Assembly: GCA_040880125.1 (NCBI GenBank)
Contig: JBBDJB010000021.1
Span: 79,156-143,155 of the forward strand
Direction of reading: 5' to 3'
Source: JBBDJB01 sp040880125
GTDB taxonomy: Bacteria > Planctomycetota > Planctomycetia > Pirellulales > JBBDJB01
Length of the DNA: 64,000 nucleotides
Under the pieces are notes generated by a model that was not told the DNA's origin, ran no database searches, and was given only the letters and a program-made list of their open reading frames with translations. Below, in pieces: positions 25,088 through 34,191 of the stretch; the first letter of the stretch is position 1, and each line of letters begins with the position of its first letter. The position numbers were made by a program, and so were the translations under genes.

Positions 25088-26065
25088 TTATGGGCCGTAC
25101 TTGATTTCGCACGGCAGCGGCTCGCCGCGCAGCCCGACCAACAGGTTCTCAACCGAAAGCTCCGCCATCCGCTGACGCGTTTCGACCGTTGCGCTGCCCA
25201 GGTGCGGCGTGAGCACAACGTTATCGAGCGCCAGCAACGGATGATTTCGCGGCAGCGGCTCCGGCTCGGTCACATCGAGCCCCGCCGCGAAGATCCGCCG
25301 CGCTTGCAGGGCGTCGGTCAGAGCGTGGGTGTCGACCACCGCACCCCGGGCGATATTGACCAGCGTGGCGGTCGGCTTCATCAGCGCCAGCTCGCGGCGG
25401 CCGATCAGTCCGCGCGTCTGGTCGGTGAGCGGCACCACCAACACCACGAAGTCCGCCTGCCGGAGCAGATCATCCAGCGATGCGTATCGGACGCCAAGCT
25501 CTTGTTCGGCCTGCTCGTTCCGCCGGCGGTTGTGGTAGAGAACGTCCATCGAGAAACCGGCCGCACGCCGGGCGATCTGCCCTCCAATCCGCCCCAAGCC
25601 GACGATCCCGAGCACGCGGTGATGCACCTCCCGCGCGAGCATCTCGCTGGAGCGGAACCGCGTCACTTGCGGATTGCGGGCATGTCGATCGCCCTCGGCC
25701 AGCCGGCGGCCCGCCGCCAGCAGCAATGCAAACGCCATGTCGGCGGTGGCCTCGTCCAGCACGCCCGGTGTATTGCCCACTGGGATGTTCCGCGCCGCCG
25801 CGTGCGCCAGGCGGATGTGGTCGACGCCCACGCCGTAATTGCTGATGACCTTCACCTGCGGCAATTGATCCAGCAGGGCGGCGTCGACCGCCGGATGTCC
25901 CTGCGTGTAGATGCCATCGATCGCCGGCGGCGGAGTCTCGCCATCGCCTGGCCACGCAACCAGCTCGACGTGACCTTCCAGCAACTCGGCCACGGCCGGC
26001 ACCAGCGGCAGATCGACCATCACGCGGGGAAGCTTTTTCGAAGAATCCGACGTGGAAGAGGACAT
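25088..26065 (-). CDS. D-2-hydroxyacid dehydrogenase (glyoxylate/hydroxypyruvate reductase type)
   Basis: The 325-residue enzyme reduces 2-oxoacids with NAD(P)H. It has the Rossmann loop GIVGLGRIGGQIA, an NRR after the second beta strand (favouring NADP), and the catalytic trio: Arg in NIARGAVVD, Glu in DVTEPEPLP, His in TPHLGSAT. The region SNYGVGVDHI lies in the substrate domain. The match is to glyoxylate/hydroxypyruvate reductases or gluconate 2-dehydrogenases; the neighbouring GntP permease 24 bases upstream on the same strand points to a sugar-acid such as gluconate or glycerate as substrate. ATG 26065 gives a normal length. The two genes probably form an operon, permease first. Confidence 0.9.
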   Translation of the reverse strand: MSSSTSDSSKKLPRVMVDLPLVPAVAELLEGHVELVAWPGDGETPPPAIDGIYTQGHPAVDAALLDQLPQVKVISNYGVGVDHIRLAHAAARNIPVGNTPGVLDEATADMAFALLLAAGRRLAEGDRHARNPQVTRFRSSEMLAREVHHRVLGIVGLGRIGGQIARRAAGFSMDVLYHNRRRNEQAEQELGVRYASLDDLLRQADFVVLVVPLTDQTRGLIGRRELALMKPTATLVNIARGAVVDTHALTDALQARRIFAAGLDVTEPEPLPRNHPLLALDNVVLTPHLGSATVETRQRMAELSVENLLVGLRGEPLPCEIKYGP

Positions 26066-26089
26066 GGGCCGGCGTGCAAGTCGAGTCGA

Positions 26090-27871
26090 TCAGATCAAGG
26101 GCATCAGCATCGCGAGAATGACCGTCACGCCAAATGCCACCACCCCCAGCACCACGAGCATGGGCGTCCACGACTTCAGGGCTTCGACTTCGGTCAGACC
26201 ACCCATCTTGGCGAAGATCCAAAAACCGCTGTCGTTCATCCAGGAACCAACCAGCGACCCGGCACCGATCGACGTGGCGAGGTACACCGGGTGAAATCCC
26301 AGCGTTTGCGGATCGGCGATGCCTGCCAGCATGGCCGAGCCGGTGATCATCGCGACTGTGCTGGAGCCTTGCGCCACTTTGAGCACCGACGAGATCAAAA
26401 AGCCGACAAACAGCAGCAAGAGCTTGCCCTGGCTCTCCGGGCCGAGTTGGAACAGGTCGTTGATCGCCTCTCCGACGTTCGCCACGGTCAGCATGGCGCC
26501 AAACGCGCCGCCGCCGGCGGTGATCAGAATGATCACCCCGCCGCTCATCAACGAAACTTCTACCGCTTGGGCAAGCTGGTAGCGAGTCAGTCCTCGCTGC
26601 CGCTTGAGGACCCACATGGCGATCACCGCCGAGATGAGCAGCGCCAGGTTCGCATCTCCCAACAGCGAAGTCGTGTTGGCCCAGCGCCGCTCGGGCGTGA
26701 ACCACTCGTGCTCGGCCACCAGTCCGGGATACGAAAGCTCCAGCAACTTGCGGTTGAGCCTTTCAGCTTCAACCTGCTTCATCCGCAGGCGGTTCTGCCG
26801 CAGCAGTTCCTTTGTCTCGTCGTCCAATGACACGCCGAGGAACGACTGCTCCTGGTGAAAGCTCTTGTCGGCGATGACAAACCGGTTGAGCCCCTCGGAA
26901 AGCTCAGCCCGCTGCTCGGCGGAAAGCTCTTCCTGCTGGTTGATCAGCGCCAGCGTCTCCTGCCGGCGGTCAACGTTCCGCGTACCGGACTCAATCGCTT
27001 CGACGATACGGCCGCCGGGCGTCGGATCCTCCTGGGCGGCCTGCTGGCGGAATTGACTTCGCAGCTCGGGCCAGTCCGTCACGTCTTCAACTGAGAGCAG
27101 GGCTACGTGTTGAGCGTCGGCCATGGTCGTCAGCACGGTATTGGTCGAGATCATCACGACCGGCAGAAGGACCGGCGCCAGCGACCAGGCCAGCGACGGA
27201 AGCTGGTCGTCGGGCAGCGGCTCAGGCTCCGGCTCGCTGCCGATCTGCCGCATGGCAATCGGCATCCGGCGGTCGAGGTACGACGAGACCATCAACCCGG
27301 CAAATGCCGCCGGCAGTGCTACCAAACTTCCGATGAGGATCATCATGCCGACGTCGATGTTCAGGTTCGACGCCATCAGCAGCGGACCGGGAGTCGGCGG
27401 AACGAGCGTGTGCGTGATGGCGCCGCCGGCGCTGATCGCCAGAATGTACTTCAGGTAGTTGCGTGAAGTCTGACGGTAGAGCGATCGAGCAAGCGGGACC
27501 AGCAAGTAGAAGACCGTGTCGAAGAAGACCGGCACCGCCAGCACGAAGCCGCTCCCCATCAGGGCCAGCGGCGCGCGCTGGACGCCCAATGCCCGCAGAA
27601 AGGCGCGGACGACGCGATCGGCCGCGCCGCTGTCGAGCATGCACTTGCCGATGATGGCCGCCATGGCGATGACGATGCCGATCCCGCCGGCCGCGGCACC
27701 GAACGCGGCGGCCACGCGGCTGATCTTGTCGGCCACGCTGCCGGCCGACAGCAGACTCACCACGATGGCGGCCGTGATGAGCGCGATGAATGCGTTCACC
27801 CGCAGCGCGATAATCAATCCGAGGACCGTACAGATGCCAATCGCGAGGATCGCAAGCGGGGGAAGTAGCAT
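26090..27871 (-). CDS. GntP family sugar-acid permease with large soluble insertion
   Basis: The 593-residue inner-membrane protein is a GntP-type gluconate:proton symporter: the first 240 residues and residues after about 400 are strongly hydrophobic helices, with typical segments HTLVPPTPGPLLMA and, late in the protein, VAQGSSTVAMITGSAM and SWMNDSGFWIF. GntP transporters normally have about 440-450 residues; here roughly residues 248-396 form a charged, predicted helical insertion (RQQAAQEDPTPGG, EQRAELSEGLNRF). ATG 27871 starts at the family-typical MLLPPLAILAIGI; an in-frame ATG at 27913 adds 14 residues. The hydroxyacid dehydrogenase lies directly downstream, consistent with uptake and oxidation or reduction of a sugar acid. 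Confidence 0.88.
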   Translation of the reverse strand: MLLPPLAILAIGICTVLGLIIALRVNAFIALITAAIVVSLLSAGSVADKISRVAAAFGAAAGGIGIVIAMAAIIGKCMLDSGAADRVVRAFLRALGVQRAPLALMGSGFVLAVPVFFDTVFYLLVPLARSLYRQTSRNYLKYILAISAGGAITHTLVPPTPGPLLMASNLNIDVGMMILIGSLVALPAAFAGLMVSSYLDRRMPIAMRQIGSEPEPEPLPDDQLPSLAWSLAPVLLPVVMISTNTVLTTMADAQHVALLSVEDVTDWPELRSQFRQQAAQEDPTPGGRIVEAIESGTRNVDRRQETLALINQQEELSAEQRAELSEGLNRFVIADKSFHQEQSFLGVSLDDETKELLRQNRLRMKQVEAERLNRKLLELSYPGLVAEHEWFTPERRWANTTSLLGDANLALLISAVIAMWVLKRQRGLTRYQLAQAVEVSLMSGGVIILITAGGGAFGAMLTVANVGEAINDLFQLGPESQGKLLLLFVGFLISSVLKVAQGSSTVAMITGSAMLAGIADPQTLGFHPVYLATSIGAGSLVGSWMNDSGFWIFAKMGGLTEVEALKSWTPMLVVLGVVAFGVTVILAMLMPLI

Positions 27872-28113
27872 CGTGCGCCTGTTGCCTCCGAACCACACGT
27901 TCGCGATCACCATCAGCCGCCCGCCGGCACTCCAGAGGCCGCCGGGCAGCGACTATCATGACTGCTACGCTACGTGGTTGCAAGCCGCGGAAACAGCCCG
28001 AGGTTCGAAGCACGATACTGGGCCAACCGGCAATGTGCGAGGTTTGCCGGCCGGTGACGATCAGGCAAGCTGCGCGGCCGGCAGCTCGCCGCGATCCAAC
28101 TCGCAAAAGCCGC

Positions 28114-31100
28114 TTAGCGGAGCGACTCGAGGTACGCCAGCAGGTCGGCCAGCTCCTGCGGCGTCAGCACTTCGTCCATCCCCTGGGGCATCACCGAAAC
28201 GCTGCTGGGCGACAACTGCTCGACCTGGTCGCGCTCGATACGGATCTCCGCTCGCTCGGCCGTGCGTAAGAAAAGCGCCTCGCCCGTCTCTCGGGCGATC
28301 ACGCCAGAATGGATGCGTCCGTCTCGGGTGGCGATCTGAATCGATTCATACCCCCGGGCGAACGAGGCACTGGGAAAGGCGATCGCCTCGATCAGGTCGC
28401 GGTGAGTGCGGATCTCGCCAATCTTTGAGAGGTTTGGCCCCACGTTGCCGCCTTCGTCGCCCACTCGATGGCAGGCCGAACAAGCGGCCCGACGTCCGAA
28501 GAACACCTCGCGGCCGCGCCGGGCGTCTCCGCCGGGGGTGGAGCCGGAAAGCTTCGCCAGCTTGGCGGACATCGCCGACACGTCCGTCTCGACACGATCC
28601 CAGAGCGGTTCGGCCGCGGAAGCAACGTCCGCCGGATAGCTCTCGATGAGCCTGGCCAGCCGCGCCGCCGGTACGTTCACCAGTCCCGGCGCCGTTTGCA
28701 GCGCCGCGACCAGTTTCAACCCAATCTGCGCCCCGCGCGGCGGCTCGAACGCACTGAGCAAGGCCGGCAGTTCCAGCGGTCCGGCATGAGCCACTGCATC
28801 GCACAGCGAAAGAAGCTGCTCATCGCTGAGCGTGGCCCGCCCCAGCGCATCGGCCGCGGTCAGTCGCTGGATTGGATCCGACTGCGGCCCGAGCTGATCG
28901 ATTAGATAGTTAACGTCGGCGTCTTGCAGAGCCGTACCACCTCGCGCAGCCGCGCGCAGCGCCGCCAGCCGAACTGGCGTCGAGTATCGCGGCTGCCGGG
29001 CGATTTCCAGCAGTCGGCCATCGAACTGCCGGCTCTCCAACTGGTCGATCACCACGACCGCCTGGGTCACCTCGGCTTCATCGCCCCGGCGCAGCGCCGC
29101 ATCGAGCTGTGCCCGCCACGCCTCCGGTAACTGTTGCACGCCGCTGCGGCCAATCACTTCCAAGAGCAACTGCCGTGTCGCCGGACTGGTCTGATTGCGC
29201 CCGAGATGCTCGGCGATGAGCGTCTGCACGCCAGCGTCGTCGACAAAGGCCAACAGCGCCCCGCGCAGCGAGGCCAGGCAGGTCTCCATGCCGAGCGGCT
29301 CGGAAAGCCATGCGTCGAGGCGGCCGAGAATCTCGTCGGCCCAACCTTTGTGCCGGGTGATCACGCCGAGCGCCGCGGTCTGCAGCGGCACGTCGTCGGT
29401 GTCCAGCAACGGGACGACCAGATCGCGCGTCAGCTCTCCGTCGGGCATTTGATCCAGGGCAATCAGTGCGGCCCGGCGAACGTTCGGGTTGGCATCCGAC
29501 AAGGCCGGCAGCAGCGCGCCGCGATCGCCGATTTCGATCAAGGCGTAGAGAATCGCATGCTCCAGGAATCGATCGTCGGCCGATCGCAACGCGGAAATCA
29601 GCGGCTCCGCCGCCCGCGCATCGCCGATCCGGCCCATGGCCGCTGCTGCCGCTCGCCGCAGGTATACTTCCTCCCGCGAAAGTAGCGGAACGATCGCGTC
29701 GACCGCCTCGCGATCCCGCGCGAGCTTCACCGTGTGGAGGGCCGCCATCTGCACGCTCTCCGAATCGTCGGTCAGCCGCGACCGCACAAGCCGCATGGCG
29801 TCAGGCATACGCATCCGGCACAGTGCCCACACGGCGTTCCGCCGGGTTGTCTCGCTGTCGGACTGAAGCGCCGCCTCCAGCCCGGGGATCGCTTCGCTTG
29901 CCCGACGGGCTAGCTCCGCAATCGCGCGATCGCGCACCGCGTACCGTGGATCGTCCAGCAGATCGACCAGCCGCGAGGGCGACGCTTCCGGCCACGCAAT
30001 TTGCACTCCGCGCGGGTCGTCGGGCGCAGTCGCGCCGCGCTTGCGGATGCGGTAGATGGCCCCGCGCACATCGGGCCGGGCGATCTGCGACGTCGGACAA
30101 CCGTACAAAAACCATCCGCCCGTATCGACGACCAGCAGACTGCCGTCGGCGTCCTGTAGCACGTCGGTGAAGTGCGAGTACGGGTGGTCGGTCGAGAGGA
30201 ATACCTCATCGCGACTGCGGAAAGTGGCTCCCTGCCGCTCGACGGCCAGTCGGTATACTTTGTGCGTGTTGAACTCGCAGAGGAAGTAACTGTCGCGGTA
30301 CTCCGGCCCGAACGCATCGCCGCGATACCGCATGTTGCCGGACGGTGCCACGTGCCCGCGGCGGCTCATGGCCGGCAGCGCGTCGCCGGTCATCGCCACC
30401 TTCTCGTAGCGATGCGGCGACAGGTTAAAAACGCCGCCGTCGATCCAGTGCAGAAAGGCGTCGTGGCGACCGTCGAAATCGTCATAGACCGCCACGCTGC
30501 CGAATGCCTCTCCCTCGGGCGAGAAGCTGACCTCCACCGGATTGCAGATACCACCACTGGCCAGCTTCTCCGGATCGCTGCCGTCTGGCCAGGCGGAAAA
30601 CACGCCCGGCACATCGGACTCGATCGGCAGATTCTCATCCGGTGGTCCCAACACCCAGCCATGCTGACCGCCGCAGAAATACATCCGCCCATCCGGCCCC
30701 AGCACCGGTCCGTGCAACGAGTCAGACATGCCGGTGAAGTTGAAGCGCCCCAGCACTCGATCGCGGCGGTCGGCGCGTCCATCGCCGTCGGTATCTTCCA
30801 GCCGCCACAGGTACGGCGGCGAACAAACATACAGGGCCCCGTCGTGCCAGTGAGCACCGTTGGGAAGCACCATCTGGTCCGCGAAAACGGTGCGGCGATC
30901 GAAGCGGCCGTCGCCGTCGGTGTCCTCCAGCATGAGAATCTCGTGCGGCTTCTCTTCCAGCAAATTCGGCGCTTTGCGATTCTCGCCATCGCTCTCGGCA
31001 ACGAACAACCGCCCACGGTCGTCGAAGCAGGCCATCATCGGATAGCGAACCAGCGGCGGCGCCGCGGCCAATTCGATCGAAAAGCCTTCCGGTGCGGTGA

Positions 31101-31644
31101 TCTGCGGTGCCACGAAGCCCTCGCGGCCGGCAGGCACCAGCGAAAGCGCTCGCACCGCCACCGACCCCGGCACTAGCGAGTCGGCAGGATGAATAGCGAT
31201 GCTATGCTGGCCCGGGCTGAGCGTGATCTGCCCGACCGTAGCGTAGCGAAAGTCCGCAATGCCATCGGTGGCCGCGATTCGCTGCGTCAGCACCCGCTGG
31301 CGGTCCAGTTCGACGACCAGCGACGGCTCGGCGCTTTGTGGCGCTACCGCAACGGACAGCATCACGTCGTACTCGCCCGCTTCGGCAGCTTCGAAGTGCC
31401 AGGTGGCCCGGTCGTCGGGATTGGCCCACCCGGTCGCGATCTGCGATTTCGGCTGCACTTCAAGCGATTCGCCAACCACTTCCGCCTCGTCCGCCGGCAA
31501 GGTGATGGATCCATCGGCCGCCGGCCGGAGGGGTGTATTCTCGGAGCCAGCCGTGCGAGCGCGGGAAGGCAGCCATACCGCCGCCACGCACAGCAGCAAT
31601 GCCACGAAGAATAGGGCAGGACGGGTTACTGAAAATCGTCGCAT
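28114..31644 (-). CDS. PVC-type membrane-bound dehydrogenase, HEAT repeats and cytochrome c
   Basis: The 1176-residue exported protein has an N-terminal hydrophobic signal (VTRPALFFVALLLCVAAVWL), a carbohydrate-binding-like beta domain (to about 160), a beta-propeller 'membrane-bound dehydrogenase' domain (about 170-640, with LEDTDGDGRFDRRTVFAD and a second DTDGDGRADRR), about eight HEAT repeats (690-1000) and a C-terminal c-type haem site CSACH near residue 1055 with the companion VMPQGM methionine. Such proteins are typical of planctomycetes and verrucomicrobia and are thought to oxidise sugars or related compounds, passing electrons to the haem. ATG 31644 begins the signal; the longer open frame to 32292 overlaps the upstream gene and is spurious. 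It follows that gene by 17 bases, so they form one operon. Confidence 0.92.
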   Translation of the reverse strand: MRRFSVTRPALFFVALLLCVAAVWLPSRARTAGSENTPLRPAADGSITLPADEAEVVGESLEVQPKSQIATGWANPDDRATWHFEAAEAGEYDVMLSVAVAPQSAEPSLVVELDRQRVLTQRIAATDGIADFRYATVGQITLSPGQHSIAIHPADSLVPGSVAVRALSLVPAGREGFVAPQITAPEGFSIELAAAPPLVRYPMMACFDDRGRLFVAESDGENRKAPNLLEEKPHEILMLEDTDGDGRFDRRTVFADQMVLPNGAHWHDGALYVCSPPYLWRLEDTDGDGRADRRDRVLGRFNFTGMSDSLHGPVLGPDGRMYFCGGQHGWVLGPPDENLPIESDVPGVFSAWPDGSDPEKLASGGICNPVEVSFSPEGEAFGSVAVYDDFDGRHDAFLHWIDGGVFNLSPHRYEKVAMTGDALPAMSRRGHVAPSGNMRYRGDAFGPEYRDSYFLCEFNTHKVYRLAVERQGATFRSRDEVFLSTDHPYSHFTDVLQDADGSLLVVDTGGWFLYGCPTSQIARPDVRGAIYRIRKRGATAPDDPRGVQIAWPEASPSRLVDLLDDPRYAVRDRAIAELARRASEAIPGLEAALQSDSETTRRNAVWALCRMRMPDAMRLVRSRLTDDSESVQMAALHTVKLARDREAVDAIVPLLSREEVYLRRAAAAAMGRIGDARAAEPLISALRSADDRFLEHAILYALIEIGDRGALLPALSDANPNVRRAALIALDQMPDGELTRDLVVPLLDTDDVPLQTAALGVITRHKGWADEILGRLDAWLSEPLGMETCLASLRGALLAFVDDAGVQTLIAEHLGRNQTSPATRQLLLEVIGRSGVQQLPEAWRAQLDAALRRGDEAEVTQAVVVIDQLESRQFDGRLLEIARQPRYSTPVRLAALRAAARGGTALQDADVNYLIDQLGPQSDPIQRLTAADALGRATLSDEQLLSLCDAVAHAGPLELPALLSAFEPPRGAQIGLKLVAALQTAPGLVNVPAARLARLIESYPADVASAAEPLWDRVETDVSAMSAKLAKLSGSTPGGDARRGREVFFGRRAACSACHRVGDEGGNVGPNLSKIGEIRTHRDLIEAIAFPSASFARGYESIQIATRDGRIHSGVIARETGEALFLRTAERAEIRIERDQVEQLSPSSVSVMPQGMDEVLTPQELADLLAYLESLR

Positions 31645-31661
31645 GGTGCTGGCGATGTTTC

Positions 31662-34031
31662 TTATTCGGTTTCGCGGGGCGTTACGCCGAAGTGGGCGAG
31701 TACGTTGTTCATCAGCGCTTGCAGCTTTGGGTCGGCCGATAACGCCCAGGCCCCGGCAATGGCTCCGCCGTTGAACACGCGGCCCCCCTCGGGACGCGCC
31801 CAATAAATCATCTCCGCGCACGTACCGTCGATCGCTTCGGTCGGACGGGTGAAGTAGTCGAGCATCGTCCCGCTGGCAGGCTGACGGACGCCGCGGGCGA
31901 GTGTCACGATCCCCGCAGGCTCCTCGGGAAGTGTACCACCTTCCGGATACGGCACGTGGGTCATCTTCCGCAGTGTGGCGATACGTACGTCGGCCTCGTG
32001 CCCGACGGCCCGTGGCTCGCCGCCGCCGGGTGCGTGCCCGAAGGTTTGCCCCTCCTCCAATGGTACCGGCACGGGCTGCTGAAAGAGAAAGTGCTGGCGA
32101 TCGGCCGGCACGTAGGTCCCAAAACTGCCAGCGCCGGTCCCCCACCAGCCGAGGCACTCCAGCCCAACCAGCCGCCAGGCGGGAAAGCCGCACGCCCGCA
32201 TCAAGCTGCCGCGCAGCTTGTCGTGCGCGTGGTAAAGCTCGCCCACGGCCGCGGCATCGCGGCCTCCGATGCCGGGACCGAACTTGCGGCACTCCATCAC
32301 TTGTGCATCAGGATCGAAGCTGACTCGCCAAAACATCGTATTGCCCGACAGCACGACGGCGCTGCCGCCATCTCGCAAGAATCGATCGACACCGCGATAT
32401 GCGTCAATCGACCAGTACTCGCTGTGGCCGTTGATCATCAAGACGCGGTAGTCGGCCAGCATCTCCGGTTTCTGGTGCAGGTCCAGGTCGGTGGCGATGT
32501 CGAAGTCGTATCCGTTCTGCTCGAGCCACACGTGCAGATAGCGCTCGCCGCGCATCAAATGGCTGTAGCCCACGTCCGGCGGACTGTAGAGCACATCGGG
32601 TCCGGCCACCGGCCACGGCATATTCAGACCCAGTTGATACGTCGGTTGTCCGGCCTCGTGGTCGCGATAGCAGCAATAAGCCGGAGCACCCGCGGCGCTG
32701 TTTTCTTGCCCGCCCGTGCCCCAAAAGGTCTCAGGCGAATTCTTCGCGAAGGGGGTGCCGCCGTACGCCAGCCACGTATTGGTCGAGCACAACACAAGAA
32801 TCGGCGCGGCCGGTTTGGAGGCCGCGCGCCGTACGATGAACGTCACGTCGTATCGCTGGGGCTGCCCGGCCAGGTCGAACGTATAGCGGCCGCAGTAGAG
32901 GCCCTGCGGTGCGGATTCCGGAACGGTGAACTGGTGAGTCGTCTCCCAGCGGCAGTCGTACAGATCGTCCGCCGCCAGTCGTAGCCCGTGCCCGCGTTGC
33001 TCGTCCCGCGCCGGGTGATACTCGCCATATCGCGGCACCGCGTCGGCATCGAAACTGGGCCCACCAATCATCCAGGTGCCGCGATTGATGATGCGGCCGT
33101 GGCGGCGGTGGGTGCTGACGTCGGCGACTGAGTCGCCCTGCTCTTCATCCAAAGGCCAGCAACCGAGAATCGCTTCCGGTGCAGCCTCCGGCAGGTGCAG
33201 CCCGCGGTCACGCCAGCGGGCTTCGATCTGTTGCGAATTCAGAGCGTTCGCATAAACGACTGGCATCGCCAGGTCGCCGTCGAGGAAGTGATCGGCTAGA
33301 CCGCGCTCGCCATAGGCACCCAATCGCAGCGGCGCACTGCCGGAGCAAAGTGGCCCGTCGTACGGCCAACTGCCGACCTCGTTGCCGTCCAGCCAAAGCG
33401 ACTTGGTAGTACCGTCCCAGGTACCGACAAGGTGATGCCACTGGCGGTGCGTGAGCGACGGACCCTCGCTAAGCCACTGTTGCTGGAACTCGCCGCCGTC
33501 GCCGAGATAGAATTGCACGCGCCCCTGGGCGTCGAGAAACAGCCCCCAACCGCATGCATCAGGATAGTCGTACTGCGTGAAGATGCCTTGGTAGGCATCC
33601 AGCCGCCACGGCCGCACCCAGCACTCCAGCGCGATTGCCCCAAGCGCGTCACGTGGCGGCAGGTTTTGCTCCACGTGAACATACGAGCCGGGATGAATCG
33701 GCTGCAAGTGCGGTTCCGACGCATCGAACGAGTGCACAAGCGAATCGCTGCCGCGATCTTCGACGTCGCCCAGCCGGTAAAGGGCGAGCTTATAGGGCAC
33801 GCTGCTGGACGTGCGGAAGCGGATGGTCTCGCCGGCCGCGATGCTCTTCTCACCGTAGGCGTGCACGCCGGGTAGCTCGACGGCGCGGTGCGACGGAAGC
33901 GGCGACTTCGCAGGGATAGTTTCAGCGTCTTGCGCTGCTCCAGGCGCGCCCTGCCACCCGCCAAGCAGCGAAGCTCCCGCAACGCCGGCGGCGGTCTGCT
34001 TGAGAAACTCTCGGCGGTCGCGAGTCGACAT
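31662..34031 (-). CDS. Tat-exported N,N-dimethylformamidase beta-subunit-like protein with LamG domain
   Basis: The 789-residue product starts with a twin-arginine signal (DRREFLKQTAAGVAGAS). Residues about 125-265 form a LamG/concanavalin-like domain (ALECWVRPWRLDAYQG, HLVGTWDG), and the C-terminal 400 residues match the large-subunit domain of N,N-dimethylformamidase: DFDIATDLDLH, YRVLMINGHSEYWS, GGSAVVLSGNTMFWRV. The characterised enzyme hydrolyses the amide of dimethylformamide with a mononuclear iron site and needs a small subunit; no such subunit is in the window. This protein is probably periplasmic and may act on another amide. It lies 17 bases upstream of the PVC dehydrogenase gene, so the pair should be expressed together. 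Confidence 0.85.
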   Translation of the reverse strand: MSTRDRREFLKQTAAGVAGASLLGGWQGAPGAAQDAETIPAKSPLPSHRAVELPGVHAYGEKSIAAGETIRFRTSSSVPYKLALYRLGDVEDRGSDSLVHSFDASEPHLQPIHPGSYVHVEQNLPPRDALGAIALECWVRPWRLDAYQGIFTQYDYPDACGWGLFLDAQGRVQFYLGDGGEFQQQWLSEGPSLTHRQWHHLVGTWDGTTKSLWLDGNEVGSWPYDGPLCSGSAPLRLGAYGERGLADHFLDGDLAMPVVYANALNSQQIEARWRDRGLHLPEAAPEAILGCWPLDEEQGDSVADVSTHRRHGRIINRGTWMIGGPSFDADAVPRYGEYHPARDEQRGHGLRLAADDLYDCRWETTHQFTVPESAPQGLYCGRYTFDLAGQPQRYDVTFIVRRAASKPAAPILVLCSTNTWLAYGGTPFAKNSPETFWGTGGQENSAAGAPAYCCYRDHEAGQPTYQLGLNMPWPVAGPDVLYSPPDVGYSHLMRGERYLHVWLEQNGYDFDIATDLDLHQKPEMLADYRVLMINGHSEYWSIDAYRGVDRFLRDGGSAVVLSGNTMFWRVSFDPDAQVMECRKFGPGIGGRDAAAVGELYHAHDKLRGSLMRACGFPAWRLVGLECLGWWGTGAGSFGTYVPADRQHFLFQQPVPVPLEEGQTFGHAPGGGEPRAVGHEADVRIATLRKMTHVPYPEGGTLPEEPAGIVTLARGVRQPASGTMLDYFTRPTEAIDGTCAEMIYWARPEGGRVFNGGAIAGAWALSADPKLQALMNNVLAHFGVTPRETE

Positions 34032-34191
34032 GGGGCGGCCTCACGGCAAAGGGCGGGGAAGCTTCATTATATCCGCCGTCCACGCCTGGCGGAGAAGCCG
34101 CCGGGAGACGACGTCTGCACCCATAACCCAGCGGCAATTGCCGCCATTGGCGGCCTTCGCCTTGCGGCGTCTTGAAAGATGCCGACTTCGG

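Noticed and set aside
25064..26830. A 588-residue open frame on the plus strand
   Set aside because: It is antisense to the hydroxyacid dehydrogenase and part of the GntP gene, and its Arg/His/Gln-rich product has no recognisable motif.
31645..32292. N-terminal extension of the PVC dehydrogenase by about 216 residues
   Set aside because: It would overlap the end of the dimethylformamidase-like gene in another frame and lacks the signal peptide that starts at 31644.
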